11,840 nt of DNA. Origin: Candidatus Bathyarchaeota archaeon (GTDB lineage: Archaea; Thermoproteota; Bathyarchaeia; TCS64). A model generated the notes under the pieces. It was given only the letters and a program-made list of their open reading frames with translations. It ran no database searches and was not told the origin of the DNA. The position numbers and the translations under genes were made by a program. Positions 1 through 6,968 of the stretch are shown here, in pieces. Where the stretch lies: NCBI GenBank assembly GCA_026014515.1, contig JAOZIG010000474.1, forward strand, positions 1-11,840, read 5' to 3'. Position 1 is the first letter of the stretch. Each line of letters begins with the position of its first letter.

Positions 1-63
1 TTTCTAAAAGTAACCAAGGGTATGAACGCTAACACTGGTTTGTTCTCAATGTAAAATATTTTG

Positions 64-1899
64 TTAGCCGAATAGGCCCTTGAAGAAGTTTACAATTGAG
101 TCAATTATTGACTGCAGTATCCCTTTCTCTTGCTCTGTCTCGTTATTTTCCTCTTGTTCTTCCTGTGTCTCGGTGTCAGTGGGTGTATCTGTTGTCTCGG
201 TTGTAGTGTCTTGTGTCGAGTCGTCTGATGTATCTGTTTCAGAGGAGGATGAGGGATAATCAAATTCATACTGAAGCCCAATGTCGAACCAGAAATTCTC
301 GGAGGTCAAGTAAGGATCATCTTCAAGCAGGTCCTCAAAGTCATCGTCTAGGTCTTGTGTACCTTCGCCACTTAGCGTCCCTGTTAGCCACTCGGTGTAA
401 TCTCCGTCTGGGATTCCTTTGAGCGTGGGTATGTATGTGTCTCCTGAGTTGATCCTTATGTTGATGATCCACTCTGTTTCTCCCGTTTCTGTAAATGTTT
501 GGGGTGTTTGAATTTCTAGTTCAAAGGTTTCCTGTGTTAATGGTTTAACTTTTTTATCATCGTCTTTGTTGGTGGTTTCGGTTTCTACTTTCTCCCCGTC
601 TGCGTTTTCTATCTCAACTTCAAAGCTTGGTTTGAACACCAGTTCCCCATTATTATCTAGGGTTACTGTTACGCCTAATGGGTTGTTAAGTGACGGTGGC
701 GTGTTTACCTCTGCTTCTGCTGTAAAGTCTACCTCTGGCTCCTTTACCATGATTTTATGAGGGACTCCTAGTTGAATAGGTTCTAATGGCTTCCACTCAA
801 ATACAAAACCTTCAGGTAATACTAGTCCCATTGGACCCGGAATAACCTCATAGGTGTTTACTGGGTCTTCTGTCCATTCTCTTTTTTCGGGTATCTCACT
901 GAGGGCTTGGTATTGTTCGGGTGTGTATCTTGGTCTTATATTGTTTTCAAGATAATCTGCCTCTTCTGGTGTCAGGCTTCCGTCTTTATTTTTGTAGAAT
1001 GGTAGTCCCAGTTGGTTGCCTATTTTCTTTGGTATGTTTAATTCTGGGTCTGAGTGTACCGCAAACATGCCTATATCGTAGAATCCAGTCGAGACGCCAG
1101 AAGTATCCCTCTGTATACATACATCAGCTCCTATCACTAGTTCCCCGGATAGTCCATCCGGGATACTATGAATTCTCTGTACAGAGAACCAGTTTGACTC
1201 ATACGTTTCAATGGTAAACGCGTCAGTCCAGAATGGTCCAAGATCACTTGATTCCATCTCTTCGTCAGTTGTAGCTGGATAGTGCATGTTTGCCTGGGTA
1301 CTATACTCGTATCTTCCGGGGTTCATTATTATCGGAAGCTGGCACATGTAGGTGTATGGGTGAAGCCCTGGTGTGCATGGGTCATCGAGATAGAATGTGG
1401 TGTATGGTCCATATGTTGTCTCGTTGTCTGTGAAGGTCGTGAATATCTCTGGTATGAAGCTGGTGGTTCCAGTGTTGTTTATCCAGACTATGTTCATGAA
1501 TATTCCTCCAGTTGAGAAAGTGTCTGATATCATGGTGATGCCTGTTAGGGATGCGTCGTTGACTATGCCTGGTACAAAGTCTAGTCCCGTCAAGGGCTCA
1601 TAGAGCATGAATGCCTCGCTGACAACAGAGTGTGTAGTCTCGCTCTCCCCATTAGCGTAGACGAGTTGACCATCAAGTATTACTCCATATACACCCGGAA
1701 CCCCTCCAGTTGATACCCACGTTACCGGTACTTCCACATACTCTCCTGGAGCTACAGCTTGATCTGTCTCATAGTCACCTGCGTCGTATTGGGTTCCACA
1801 TGGACCCGTGATGGTTATCGTGCCTGTGGATCTATGACGTTTACGTCTCCCATGTTTGTGGTGGAGAATATTAGCTGCACTGTGTCTCCTATTGCCCAT
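64..1899 (-). CDS. Secreted/surface beta-rich protein, main body (frame-shifted from its signal peptide)
   Basis: This 611-codon frame encodes an extracellular-looking protein of no family I can name. Residues 1-25, rich in His and Arg, look like an out-of-frame artefact. The genuine protein seems to continue from a signal peptide in another frame and enter this one at about 1824 (residue 26). Residues 26-105 and 115-235 are beta-rich, Ig-like segments with a possible disulfide pair (C175, C186). Residues 302-313 resemble an EF-hand/dockerin loop. Residues 385-500 are again beta-rich, and 515-528 are very acidic. Residues 550-592 form a Ser/Thr/Glu/Asp stalk that could be glycosylated. The last 19 residues form an amphipathic helix. 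An adhesin or cell-surface role is inferred from architecture only. If the frame is restored the protein would be about 638 aa. Confidence 0.7.
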   Translation of the reverse strand: MGNRRHSAANILHHKHGRRKRHRSTGTITITGPCGTQYDAGDYETDQAVAPGEYVEVPVTWVSTGGVPGVYGVILDGQLVYANGESETTHSVVSEAFMLYEPLTGLDFVPGIVNDASLTGITMISDTFSTGGIFMNIVWINNTGTTSFIPEIFTTFTDNETTYGPYTTFYLDDPCTPGLHPYTYMCQLPIIMNPGRYEYSTQANMHYPATTDEEMESSDLGPFWTDAFTIETYESNWFSVQRIHSIPDGLSGELVIGADVCIQRDTSGVSTGFYDIGMFAVHSDPELNIPKKIGNQLGLPFYKNKDGSLTPEEADYLENNIRPRYTPEQYQALSEIPEKREWTEDPVNTYEVIPGPMGLVLPEGFVFEWKPLEPIQLGVPHKIMVKEPEVDFTAEAEVNTPPSLNNPLGVTVTLDNNGELVFKPSFEVEIENADGEKVETETTNKDDDKKVKPLTQETFELEIQTPQTFTETGETEWIINIRINSGDTYIPTLKGIPDGDYTEWLTGTLSGEGTQDLDDDFEDLLEDDPYLTSENFWFDIGLQYEFDYPSSSSETDTSDDSTQDTTTETTDTPTDTETQEEQEENNETEQEKGILQSIIDSIVNFFKGLFG

Positions 1900-1979
1900 T
1901 TTGATTCAGCGGATACATTTCCAACCAATAGAAAAGCGGCTATTAGAATAATTAATGTGGGTTTAACTAAAATTTTCAC
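1815..1979 (-). pseudogene. Out-of-frame N-terminal fragment with signal peptide of the surface protein
   Basis: A 54-codon frame starts with GTG at 1979 and stops with TAA at 1817-1815. It encodes a classic Sec signal peptide: basic start (K2, K6), hydrophobic core at residues 9-20 and a V-S-A cleavage site near residue 24. A beta-strand-like mature start follows (AIGDTVQLIF). GAGGG lies about 7 nt before the GTG, a plausible ribosome binding site, and a TATA-like element lies further upstream. The frame runs into the surface-protein body one frame away. Adding one base at the G pair (plus-strand cc at 1823-1824) joins Q52 to G26 of the body. This is a real inactivating deletion or a sequencing/assembly error. 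Confidence 0.75.
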
Positions 1980-2014
1980 TTTAATCCCTCACAACTTGTA
2001 AAATTATCTTACGA

Positions 2015-2026
2015 GGATTTTATATC
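2015..2026 (-). promoter_or_regulatory. Putative archaeal TATA box for the surface protein gene
   Basis: On the minus strand the sequence reads GATATAAAATCC, centred about 42 nt before the GTG at 1979. With initiation about 25 nt downstream, the leader would be some 17 nt and would contain the GAGGG motif. Its position supports 1979, not 1899, as the true start of the gene. Confidence 0.55.
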
Positions 2027-2109
2027 ATTATCCATATATTTGAGGAAAAACCGTGGGTTTACTTATTTTTATTATATGAGATTCCCTGTATCGAGATAAT
2101 GAATCCATA

Positions 2110-2751
2110 TTATTTTCTAGTATTAGTCTGGTCTTCATTGATTTGTAAGAGAACAAGACTCAATATAATCACCCATATCATCGAGCCGTAGATATTGATA
2201 CGCTCAATGAGGCCAAAAAGATTAGGCGGTGTGGTGAATCCTTGAGCGCTTATCTTTGTACCTGCCATATAACCCATCAAAGCACCAACTAGGATTTCCC
2301 CCGATATAGTTCCAATAGAATATACCCTAAACCATTTGCCATCTACGAATGACCCAAACCACATTGCTAACAGGAAAAATAGTACTGTTACGCCGGCGAA
2401 TACTGAGTGCATTGTATTGGTGAATGATGCTTCATCTACACCTAATTGTAAGGGGAATGGAACCCCTAGAATCCCAAGTAAACCTATGCCCATGAGTGAA
2501 GCTCCTGCATAATGTTGTGACTTTTTTTCAGAGCCTTTCCAGACACCGTACCCAAATGCTATCATAAGCAGATCATAGATGAAATAGATAGGTACTACCA
2601 GTTGTCTTGTAGGAGCTCCTATGGCTGATAATTCGCTCACTGCTTGGTTTGTGAAACTATAGCCTTCCCATAAGGTTCCTGCGATAAAGTCTACACCAAT
2701 ATAGAGTAGAGATGATGCGGTGCCACAGATGAGCAATGTTTTACGTAACAT
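2110..2751 (-). CDS. DUF998 family integral membrane protein
   Basis: This 213-aa protein has six predicted transmembrane helices at roughly residues 5-27, 50-71, 83-101, 112-135, 143-164 and 183-203. The loop after helix 1 contains the VSELSAIGAPTR segment (residues 38-49), which is typical of the DUF998 family as I know it. The family has no established biochemical function. The length and topology are complete, with ATG at 2751 and TAA at 2112-2110. It has its own TATA-like element upstream and lies about 130 nt ahead of the surface-protein gene on the same strand. That gene also has its own promoter candidate, so they need not be one operon. Confidence 0.8.
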   Translation of the reverse strand: MLRKTLLICGTASSLLYIGVDFIAGTLWEGYSFTNQAVSELSAIGAPTRQLVVPIYFIYDLLMIAFGYGVWKGSEKKSQHYAGASLMGIGLLGILGVPFPLQLGVDEASFTNTMHSVFAGVTVLFFLLAMWFGSFVDGKWFRVYSIGTISGEILVGALMGYMAGTKISAQGFTTPPNLFGLIERINIYGSMIWVIILSLVLLQINEDQTNTRK

Positions 2752-2787
2752 GTGCTATCTCAGTCAATTAATTTAGTGATTTACCTT

Positions 2788-2797
2788 GGATAAAAAC
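2788..2797 (-). promoter_or_regulatory. Putative TATA box for the DUF998 gene
   Basis: The minus-strand sequence GTTTTTATCC is centred about 42 nt before the ATG at 2751. The identical ten bases occur 40-49 nt before the TGS GTPase gene at 9280-9289. The rest of the divergent intergenic region (2752-2918) shows no other clear structure; the promoter of the VOC gene there is not obvious. Confidence 0.5.
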
Positions 2798-2918
2798 ATG
2801 AGCTTGGATTACAAACAACCCGAATACACGATTGAAACCAAAAGCTCGTATTTTACTTTTCATGAGTTTCTCTACTTATTCAAATATCTAATCTAGTCAA
2901 GACCCCACTTAGTAATGT

Positions 2919-3362
2919 ATGAAGTATGTTCACACCAACTTGGTGGCACGTGACTGGAGAAAACTTGCAGACTTTTACATCAACGTATTCAACTGCAAAC
3001 CAGAGCCACCAGAACGAGACCTCAAAGGAAAATGGCTCGAAGACGCATTAACCCTACCAGACGCACACATTACAGGCATTCATCTACGGCTCCCCGGGCA
3101 CACTGATGGACCAACCTTAGAGCTATTCCAGTACGAGCCCGACGCAGAAAGAGAAATGCCATATCCAAACACACCGGGGTATGGTCATCTTGCTTTCAGT
3201 GTTCCTGATGTCGAGAAAACAGCAGAGAAGATCATTGAGTATGGTGGAGACTGGGTTGGAGAATTGACTCGTGTTGAGATTAAAGGTGTGGGGGTGCTGG
3301 TGTTTGCGTATATGCGTGACCCTGAGGGCAACATCTTAGAGATACAGCGATACGAGAAATAA
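2919..3362 (+). CDS. VOC/glyoxalase-fold metalloprotein
   Basis: This 147-aa protein has the vicinal-oxygen-chelate fold: two beta-alpha-beta-beta-beta modules, at residues 1-72 and 86-145. The four canonical metal-ligand positions of the glyoxalase/dioxygenase superfamily are all visible: H5, E68, H90 and E141. It is therefore likely an active divalent-metal enzyme, not a drug-binding VOC protein lacking metal. The RDPEGNILEIQ ending is the standard closing motif. Substrate cannot be read from sequence; lactoylglutathione lyase, methylmalonyl-CoA epimerase and extradiol dioxygenase all share this fold. It stands alone after a divergent promoter region. Codons in the first 85 residues mostly end in A/C, then from about 3179 many end in T. 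Confidence 0.82.
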   Translation: MKYVHTNLVARDWRKLADFYINVFNCKPEPPERDLKGKWLEDALTLPDAHITGIHLRLPGHTDGPTLELFQYEPDAEREMPYPNTPGYGHLAFSVPDVEKTAEKIIEYGGDWVGELTRVEIKGVGVLVFAYMRDPEGNILEIQRYEK

Positions 3363-3364
3363 CA

Positions 3365-3439
3365 GGGGAGGGGGGGGGTAGGCTTGGAAAGCCCGGAAGC
3401 AGCTTCTTTCGATTAAACCAGTCCCAGAACAGCCCTGTT
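3365..3439. other. G9 tract followed by three short dyads upstream of the M20 operon
   Basis: The intergenic region after the VOC gene starts with GGGGA followed by nine consecutive Gs (3370-3378). Three short inverted repeats follow: GGCTT-GGA-AAGCC (3381-3393), GAAGC-A-GCTTC (3396-3406) and AACAG-CC-CTGTT (3428-3439). They lie just upstream of the putative M20 promoter. They could be regulator-binding sites, a structured 3' end of the VOC transcript, or chance. Confidence 0.35.
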
Positions 3440-3453
3440 TCGATCCTGATAAG

Positions 3454-3464
3454 TGTAAAAAACC
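3454..3464 (+). promoter_or_regulatory. Putative TATA box for the M20-racemase-YkgJ operon
   Basis: TGTAAAAAACC lies centred about 43 nt before the ATG at 3502, matching the spacing seen for other genes here. Initiation about 25 nt downstream would give a leader of roughly 18 nt. Confidence 0.4.
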
Positions 3465-3501
3465 GTATTGGTAACGTTTTTTCGTATACACTTTTGTAAA
3501 C

Positions 3502-4800
3502 ATGGACGGAAAAAATCAAAGCCTCACACCGTACACCAATACTATGGCTTCCAAGAAACAGGCGCTACTCTCACAAGTAAACAAAGACGATGAACTAACC
3601 CGGCTACTCCAAGACCTACTCAAGATACCCAGCGATAACCCACCCGGAGACACCACGGCACTAGCCACGTACATCAAAACATACCTAGCAAAACACGACA
3701 TAGAATCCGAGATAATCACCACTAAGCCCGGGATCGCAAACATAGTCGCATCAATAGGAGAAGGAGAACCCCACCTTGTATTGAACGGGCACCTCGACAC
3801 ATTCCCCTCTGAGGTAGGAGAACCATGGAGCATACCACCCTACTCTGGAGAAATACGAGACGGAAAAATCTATGGAAGAGGCGCAGGAGACATGAAAGGC
3901 GGACTAGCCGCACTACTCTACTCCTTCACAAAAGTAGCAGAGACAGACTTCAAGGGCAAACTCACATTCACTGGTACATCAGACGAGGAAACAGGCGGAG
4001 AATGGGGTGCCCTGTGGCTACTGGAACACAGACCAGAGCTACACGGTGACGCTGTGCTGAACGGGGAACCCTCAGGACTCACAGTCAGGATAGGCGAGAA
4101 ATCAAGAGTCAGCATCATCCTAGAATCAGATGGAAAAGCCGCCCACGGAAGCTTCGCAGGCTACGTAGGAGAGAACGCCATAATGAAGATGGTCAAGATA
4201 CTCCCACTGGTCGCAGAGTTCCAAGGAACCCCCGCTAGACTAAACGAAGAGACCCTACGGCACACTGAGGAGGTCATGAAAGGCTACAGGCAACAATATG
4301 GTCACGAGTCCGAAACCATGGCAAACGTCCTCAAAGAAGTCACAGTAAACATAGGCACCATCAATGGTGGAAGCTCAGATAACATCGTACCCGCCTACTG
4401 CCGAGTCCAAGTGGACACAAGACTACCCATCGGCATCACCCCCGCCGAGATCACCGAGATGATCAAAGAGAAAATACACACAGTTGACCCCTCCATCCGG
4501 GTAAGCTGGGCAAGACCCACACAGATAGTCACAGAGGCAACCTACAGCAGCATAGACGCACCAATAACCAAGACTCTGGCAGAGAGCCACCGAGAAATCA
4601 CGGGCACCGAGCCCCTCTACAGCTTCACCTCGGGGGGCACTGATTGCAGATTCTGGAGAAAACAAGGCGTACCAGCTGTGAGTTATGGTCCAAGAGTATA
4701 CGCCATGGGGGGAGTGGATGAAGCCATAACCATTGATGATCTGGAGACCACAGCCAAGGTGCACATCGCAACTATTCTCGGTTTTCTGGGTAACCCCTAA
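3502..4800 (+). CDS. M20 family metallopeptidase/amidohydrolase (ArgE/DapE-like)
   Basis: This 432-aa protein belongs to the di-zinc M20 family, which cleaves N-acyl amino acids or small peptides in the cytoplasm. H97 and D99 in GHLDT, the bridging D130 in GRGAGDMKGG, the catalytic E162 and metal ligand E163 in SDEETGG, and E189 in GEPS are all present. The dimerisation domain (about residues 195-315) carries the expected His (H215 in AAHGS). Near the C-terminus GGTDCRFW is conserved, but the usual last zinc-binding His seems replaced: the matching segment reads AMGGVDE (401-407). M15 (ATG at 3544) is a possible alternative start. It is followed after 32 nt by the racemase gene, probably in one operon. 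ArgE, DapE or an acyl-amino-acid hydrolase are all possible. Confidence 0.85.
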   Translation: MDGKNQSLTPYTNTMASKKQALLSQVNKDDELTRLLQDLLKIPSDNPPGDTTALATYIKTYLAKHDIESEIITTKPGIANIVASIGEGEPHLVLNGHLDTFPSEVGEPWSIPPYSGEIRDGKIYGRGAGDMKGGLAALLYSFTKVAETDFKGKLTFTGTSDEETGGEWGALWLLEHRPELHGDAVLNGEPSGLTVRIGEKSRVSIILESDGKAAHGSFAGYVGENAIMKMVKILPLVAEFQGTPARLNEETLRHTEEVMKGYRQQYGHESETMANVLKEVTVNIGTINGGSSDNIVPAYCRVQVDTRLPIGITPAEITEMIKEKIHTVDPSIRVSWARPTQIVTEATYSSIDAPITKTLAESHREITGTEPLYSFTSGGTDCRFWRKQGVPAVSYGPRVYAMGGVDEAITIDDLETTAKVHIATILGFLGNP

Positions 4801-4832
4801 TAACCTGTAAACACTGACAATATTGAACCAAG

Positions 4833-5528
4833 TTGGGCGAGAAAACAATAGGAATCCTCGGCGGCATGGGTCCAGAAGCCACAGCCGACCTATTCATGAG
4901 GATCATCAGGGCTACACCAGTTGAGAAAGACCAAGATCATCTTCACGTAATCATAGACAGTAACTCCAAGATACCAGACAGAACCCCCGCCATCCTAGGC
5001 ACAGGTGAAGACCCACTACCCTTACTGGTGGAGACAGGACAACGACTAGAGAAAGCAGGAGCAGACCTCCTCATAATGCCATGCAACACAGCCCACTACT
5101 TCCACGCCAAGATACAGGAACAGGTTGGAATACCTCTTCTTCACATGATAAGACTCAGCGCAGACTATATTGCTGAAAAGTATCCTGAAGTCCGTAAGGC
5201 TGGACTACTTGCCTCTGATGGAACCATCGCCAGCAGACTATACCATGACTCCTATGCAGCTAAAGGAATCGAGATCATAATCCCAGATAAATCCTCACAG
5301 AAAGACACCATGGACGCCATCTACAAGTACATCAAGACAGGAAACCTAGAGAAAGGCGAAGAACTCCTCAAACGAGTATCACTGGAACTAATCCAAGCAG
5401 GCGCAGACACAGTACTATGCGGATGCACAGAAGTAAGCATCGTACTCCATGACGGCGACCTCAGCGTCCCAGTAGTAGACCCACTACAAGTACTAGCAGA
5501 AGAAGCAGTCAAAATCGCATCAAGCTAG
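4833..5528 (+). CDS. Aspartate/glutamate racemase family protein
   Basis: This 231-aa protein is a PLP-independent amino-acid racemase of the aspartate/glutamate racemase family, which interconverts L and D enantiomers with two opposing cysteines. The N-terminal IGILGGMGPEAT (residues 6-17), the first catalytic Cys in MPCNTAH (C84) and the second in GCTE (C198) are intact, with an extra Cys at 196. The start is TTG at 4833; no in-frame ATG precedes the conserved N-terminus, so the TTG is well supported. It follows the M20 gene by 32 nt and precedes the YkgJ-like gene by 10 nt. Aspartate is the likelier substrate given the family resemblance and the nearby isoaspartyl peptidase, but glutamate or another acidic amino acid is possible. 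Confidence 0.87.
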   Translation: MGEKTIGILGGMGPEATADLFMRIIRATPVEKDQDHLHVIIDSNSKIPDRTPAILGTGEDPLPLLVETGQRLEKAGADLLIMPCNTAHYFHAKIQEQVGIPLLHMIRLSADYIAEKYPEVRKAGLLASDGTIASRLYHDSYAAKGIEIIIPDKSSQKDTMDAIYKYIKTGNLEKGEELLKRVSLELIQAGADTVLCGCTEVSIVLHDGDLSVPVVDPLQVLAEEAVKIASS

Positions 5529-5538
5529 GCGAACCCCT

Positions 5539-6009
5539 ATGGATGAACCCGAGTACTACCGTGGAACCTTGGATTATCCACGAGGCAACAGCACCGAGGT
5601 CATCGAGTTCTATTACCCCGCTGATGCCCAGTGGAGCTGTATAAACTGCGGCGACTGCTGCGGAGACATAGACCAACGAACACGCATGATACTACTGCTC
5701 CCTGAAGATATTGAGCGAATCGAGGAAACAGGCGCAGAGGATTTCTACGAGGAGTGGGATGAAGGCAGTTTCACAGGACTCATGTGCAAACAGGATGGAA
5801 AATGCGTATTCTACAAGGGCGACGGCTGCAGAATCTACGACCACAGAGCCCTACTCTGCAGAATGTACCCCTTCTGGCTAGAAAAACAAGATGATTTCTT
5901 CTTATTCGGCATAGACCCAGAGTGCAGAGGAACCGGCAAAGGAAAAACACTAGACGAAGACTTCTACGCAGAACTACTAACCATGGCACTCAGAGCCATG
6001 AACTACTAA
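5539..6009 (+). CDS. YkgJ family cysteine-cluster protein
   Basis: This 156-aa soluble protein carries the Cys pattern of the YkgJ (putative zinc- or iron-chelating) family. It has CxxCxxCC at C34, C37, C40 and C41, then C83, C89 and C97, the RALLCRMYPFW block with C107, and C129. Several of these are likely metal or iron-sulfur ligands. The biochemical role of the family is not established. The gene begins 10 nt after the racemase stop, so it is probably the last gene of the M20-racemase operon, and it may act in maturation or metal supply for these enzymes. That link is inference from position only. No Shine-Dalgarno is visible before the ATG. Confidence 0.82.
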   Translation: MDEPEYYRGTLDYPRGNSTEVIEFYYPADAQWSCINCGDCCGDIDQRTRMILLLPEDIERIEETGAEDFYEEWDEGSFTGLMCKQDGKCVFYKGDGCRIYDHRALLCRMYPFWLEKQDDFFLFGIDPECRGTGKGKTLDEDFYAELLTMALRAMNY

Positions 6010-6051
6010 ACCTTCACACAAAATAACAACCCCTCACACATCATCCCACAG

Positions 6052-6062
6052 AAAAAATTTTT
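6052..6062 (+). terminator. Possible U-tract terminator after the M20-racemase-YkgJ operon
   Basis: An A6T5 stretch lies about 43 nt after the YkgJ stop codon. Archaeal terminators are often short U-tracts without a hairpin, and this is the only such tract between the operon and the next gene. The evidence is weak, because the run is only five Ts. Confidence 0.25.
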
Positions 6063-6094
6063 CCCCAAAGTACCCACCAGTAGACACCACCACG

Positions 6095-6106
6095 AATAAT
6101 TTAACC
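6095..6106 (+). promoter_or_regulatory. Putative TATA box for the GNAT gene
   Basis: AATAATTTAACC is centred about 28 nt before the ATG at 6129. Archaeal transcription starts about 25 nt downstream of the box, so this mRNA would be leaderless or nearly so. The absence of any Shine-Dalgarno before the ATG agrees with this. Confidence 0.45.
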
Positions 6107-6128
6107 CTAAACCCCCCTATCATAGCCC

Positions 6129-6968
6129 ATGATAACCTTCCGCGTCATGAAGCCAACAGACCTCCCCTTCTTCATGCACCTAATGGACATGGTAGGATGG
6201 GGCATGACCCCACAAGACTACGACAGAATACTACGCTTCAGCCCAACAGGCTGCTTCATCGCCTCAGAAAACAACCAAGACCTAGGCATGGTAGCCACCA
6301 CCAACTACGGCACCATAGCATGGATAGGAAACCTCGTAGTACAGCCAGAAACAAGGGGAAAAGGAATAGGCGCAGCCCTGATGCAACACGCCATAGACCA
6401 CCTAGTATCCAAAGGCACCAAGGCGATACGACTCGACGGCGTCCAAGCAGCAGTACCCCTATACAGACGCCTCGGCTTCAAAGACGAATACTGGAGCCTA
6501 AGACACACAGGAACCGCCACACACCACACGACAGACTGCACCCCAATGAAACCCGAAGACCTAGACGCGGTATCAAAACTAGACAAACAAGTATTCAAAG
6601 ACGACAGACGCCACGTAATAGAATACTTCTACGAGCTCTACCCTGAACTATGCTACACAGCTTGGGAGAATGATAAACTCGTGGGCTACATCATGGCGAA
6701 AGAAGGCGCCTCTAACACAAAGATAGGTCCATGGGTCGCAGAACCCGGACACCCGTGCGCCGAGAAACTACTCTACTCGGTGATGAATCAGCGAGTAGGC
6801 GGGGAAATCTGGGTAGGAACCCCTGAAGGGAATAAGCTCAGTGTAGCGATACTGGAGAAACTTGGTTTCGTGCCGCATCCTAGTAGCCTCAGAATGTGCT
6901 ACGGCGACTCAAGTATCAGAGAAAACGTAGAATATACGTATGGTTTAGGTGGTCCCGATAAAGGTTAG
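6129..6968 (+). CDS. Two-domain GNAT N-acetyltransferase
   Basis: This 279-aa protein has an N-terminal GNAT acetyltransferase domain (about residues 1-125). Its acetyl-CoA pyrophosphate-binding motif A reads VVQPETRGKGIGAAL (residues 70-84), and LYRRLGFK (111-118) is the usual closing strand. The C-terminal half (about 135-265) is a second GNAT-like module of the Acetyltransf_18 type, with KIGPWVAEPG (198-207) and a TPEGN...LEKLGF segment (231-247). This layout is common in uncharacterised bacterial and archaeal acetyltransferases. The acceptor may be an amino acid, polyamine or protein and cannot be assigned. Its TAG stop interlocks with the TAA stop of the convergent gene. The first 171 codons contain no T-ending codon, whereas T-ending codons are frequent afterwards. 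Confidence 0.85.
   Translation: MITFRVMKPTDLPFFMHLMDMVGWGMTPQDYDRILRFSPTGCFIASENNQDLGMVATTNYGTIAWIGNLVVQPETRGKGIGAALMQHAIDHLVSKGTKAIRLDGVQAAVPLYRRLGFKDEYWSLRHTGTATHHTTDCTPMKPEDLDAVSKLDKQVFKDDRRHVIEYFYELYPELCYTAWENDKLVGYIMAKEGASNTKIGPWVAEPGHPCAEKLLYSVMNQRVGGEIWVGTPEGNKLSVAILEKLGFVPHPSSLRMCYGDSSIRENVEYTYGLGGPDKG

Noticed and set aside
1..63. Possible gene end or promoter at the left edge
   Set aside because: Too short to interpret; AT-rich with no supported feature.
1825..1899. His/Arg-rich N-terminus of the surface-protein frame as a DNA-binding or metal-binding segment
   Set aside because: It is read out of frame from a sequence that in the other frame encodes the mature start after a signal peptide.
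1815..1900. Programmed -1 frameshifting in the surface-protein gene
   Set aside because: No X-XXY-YYZ slippery heptamer or clear downstream structure is visible at the junction; a one-base loss in a short G run is simpler.
3381..3406. tRNA-like or small-RNA gene in the M20 upstream region
   Set aside because: The stems are only 4-5 bp and do not form a cloverleaf or a known RNA fold; kept only as short dyads.
3280..4848. Several antisense open frames (79, 105, 63, 66 and 141 codons) opposite the VOC and M20 genes
   Set aside because: They have low-complexity, Ser/Arg/Leu-rich translations with no family motifs and lie opposite well-supported genes; the bias of codons on the real strand keeps the antisense frames open.
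6197..6646. 149-codon plus-strand frame inside the GNAT gene
   Set aside because: Its product is an Arg/His/Pro/Gln-rich low-complexity sequence caused by the C/A-rich codon bias of the real acetyltransferase frame.
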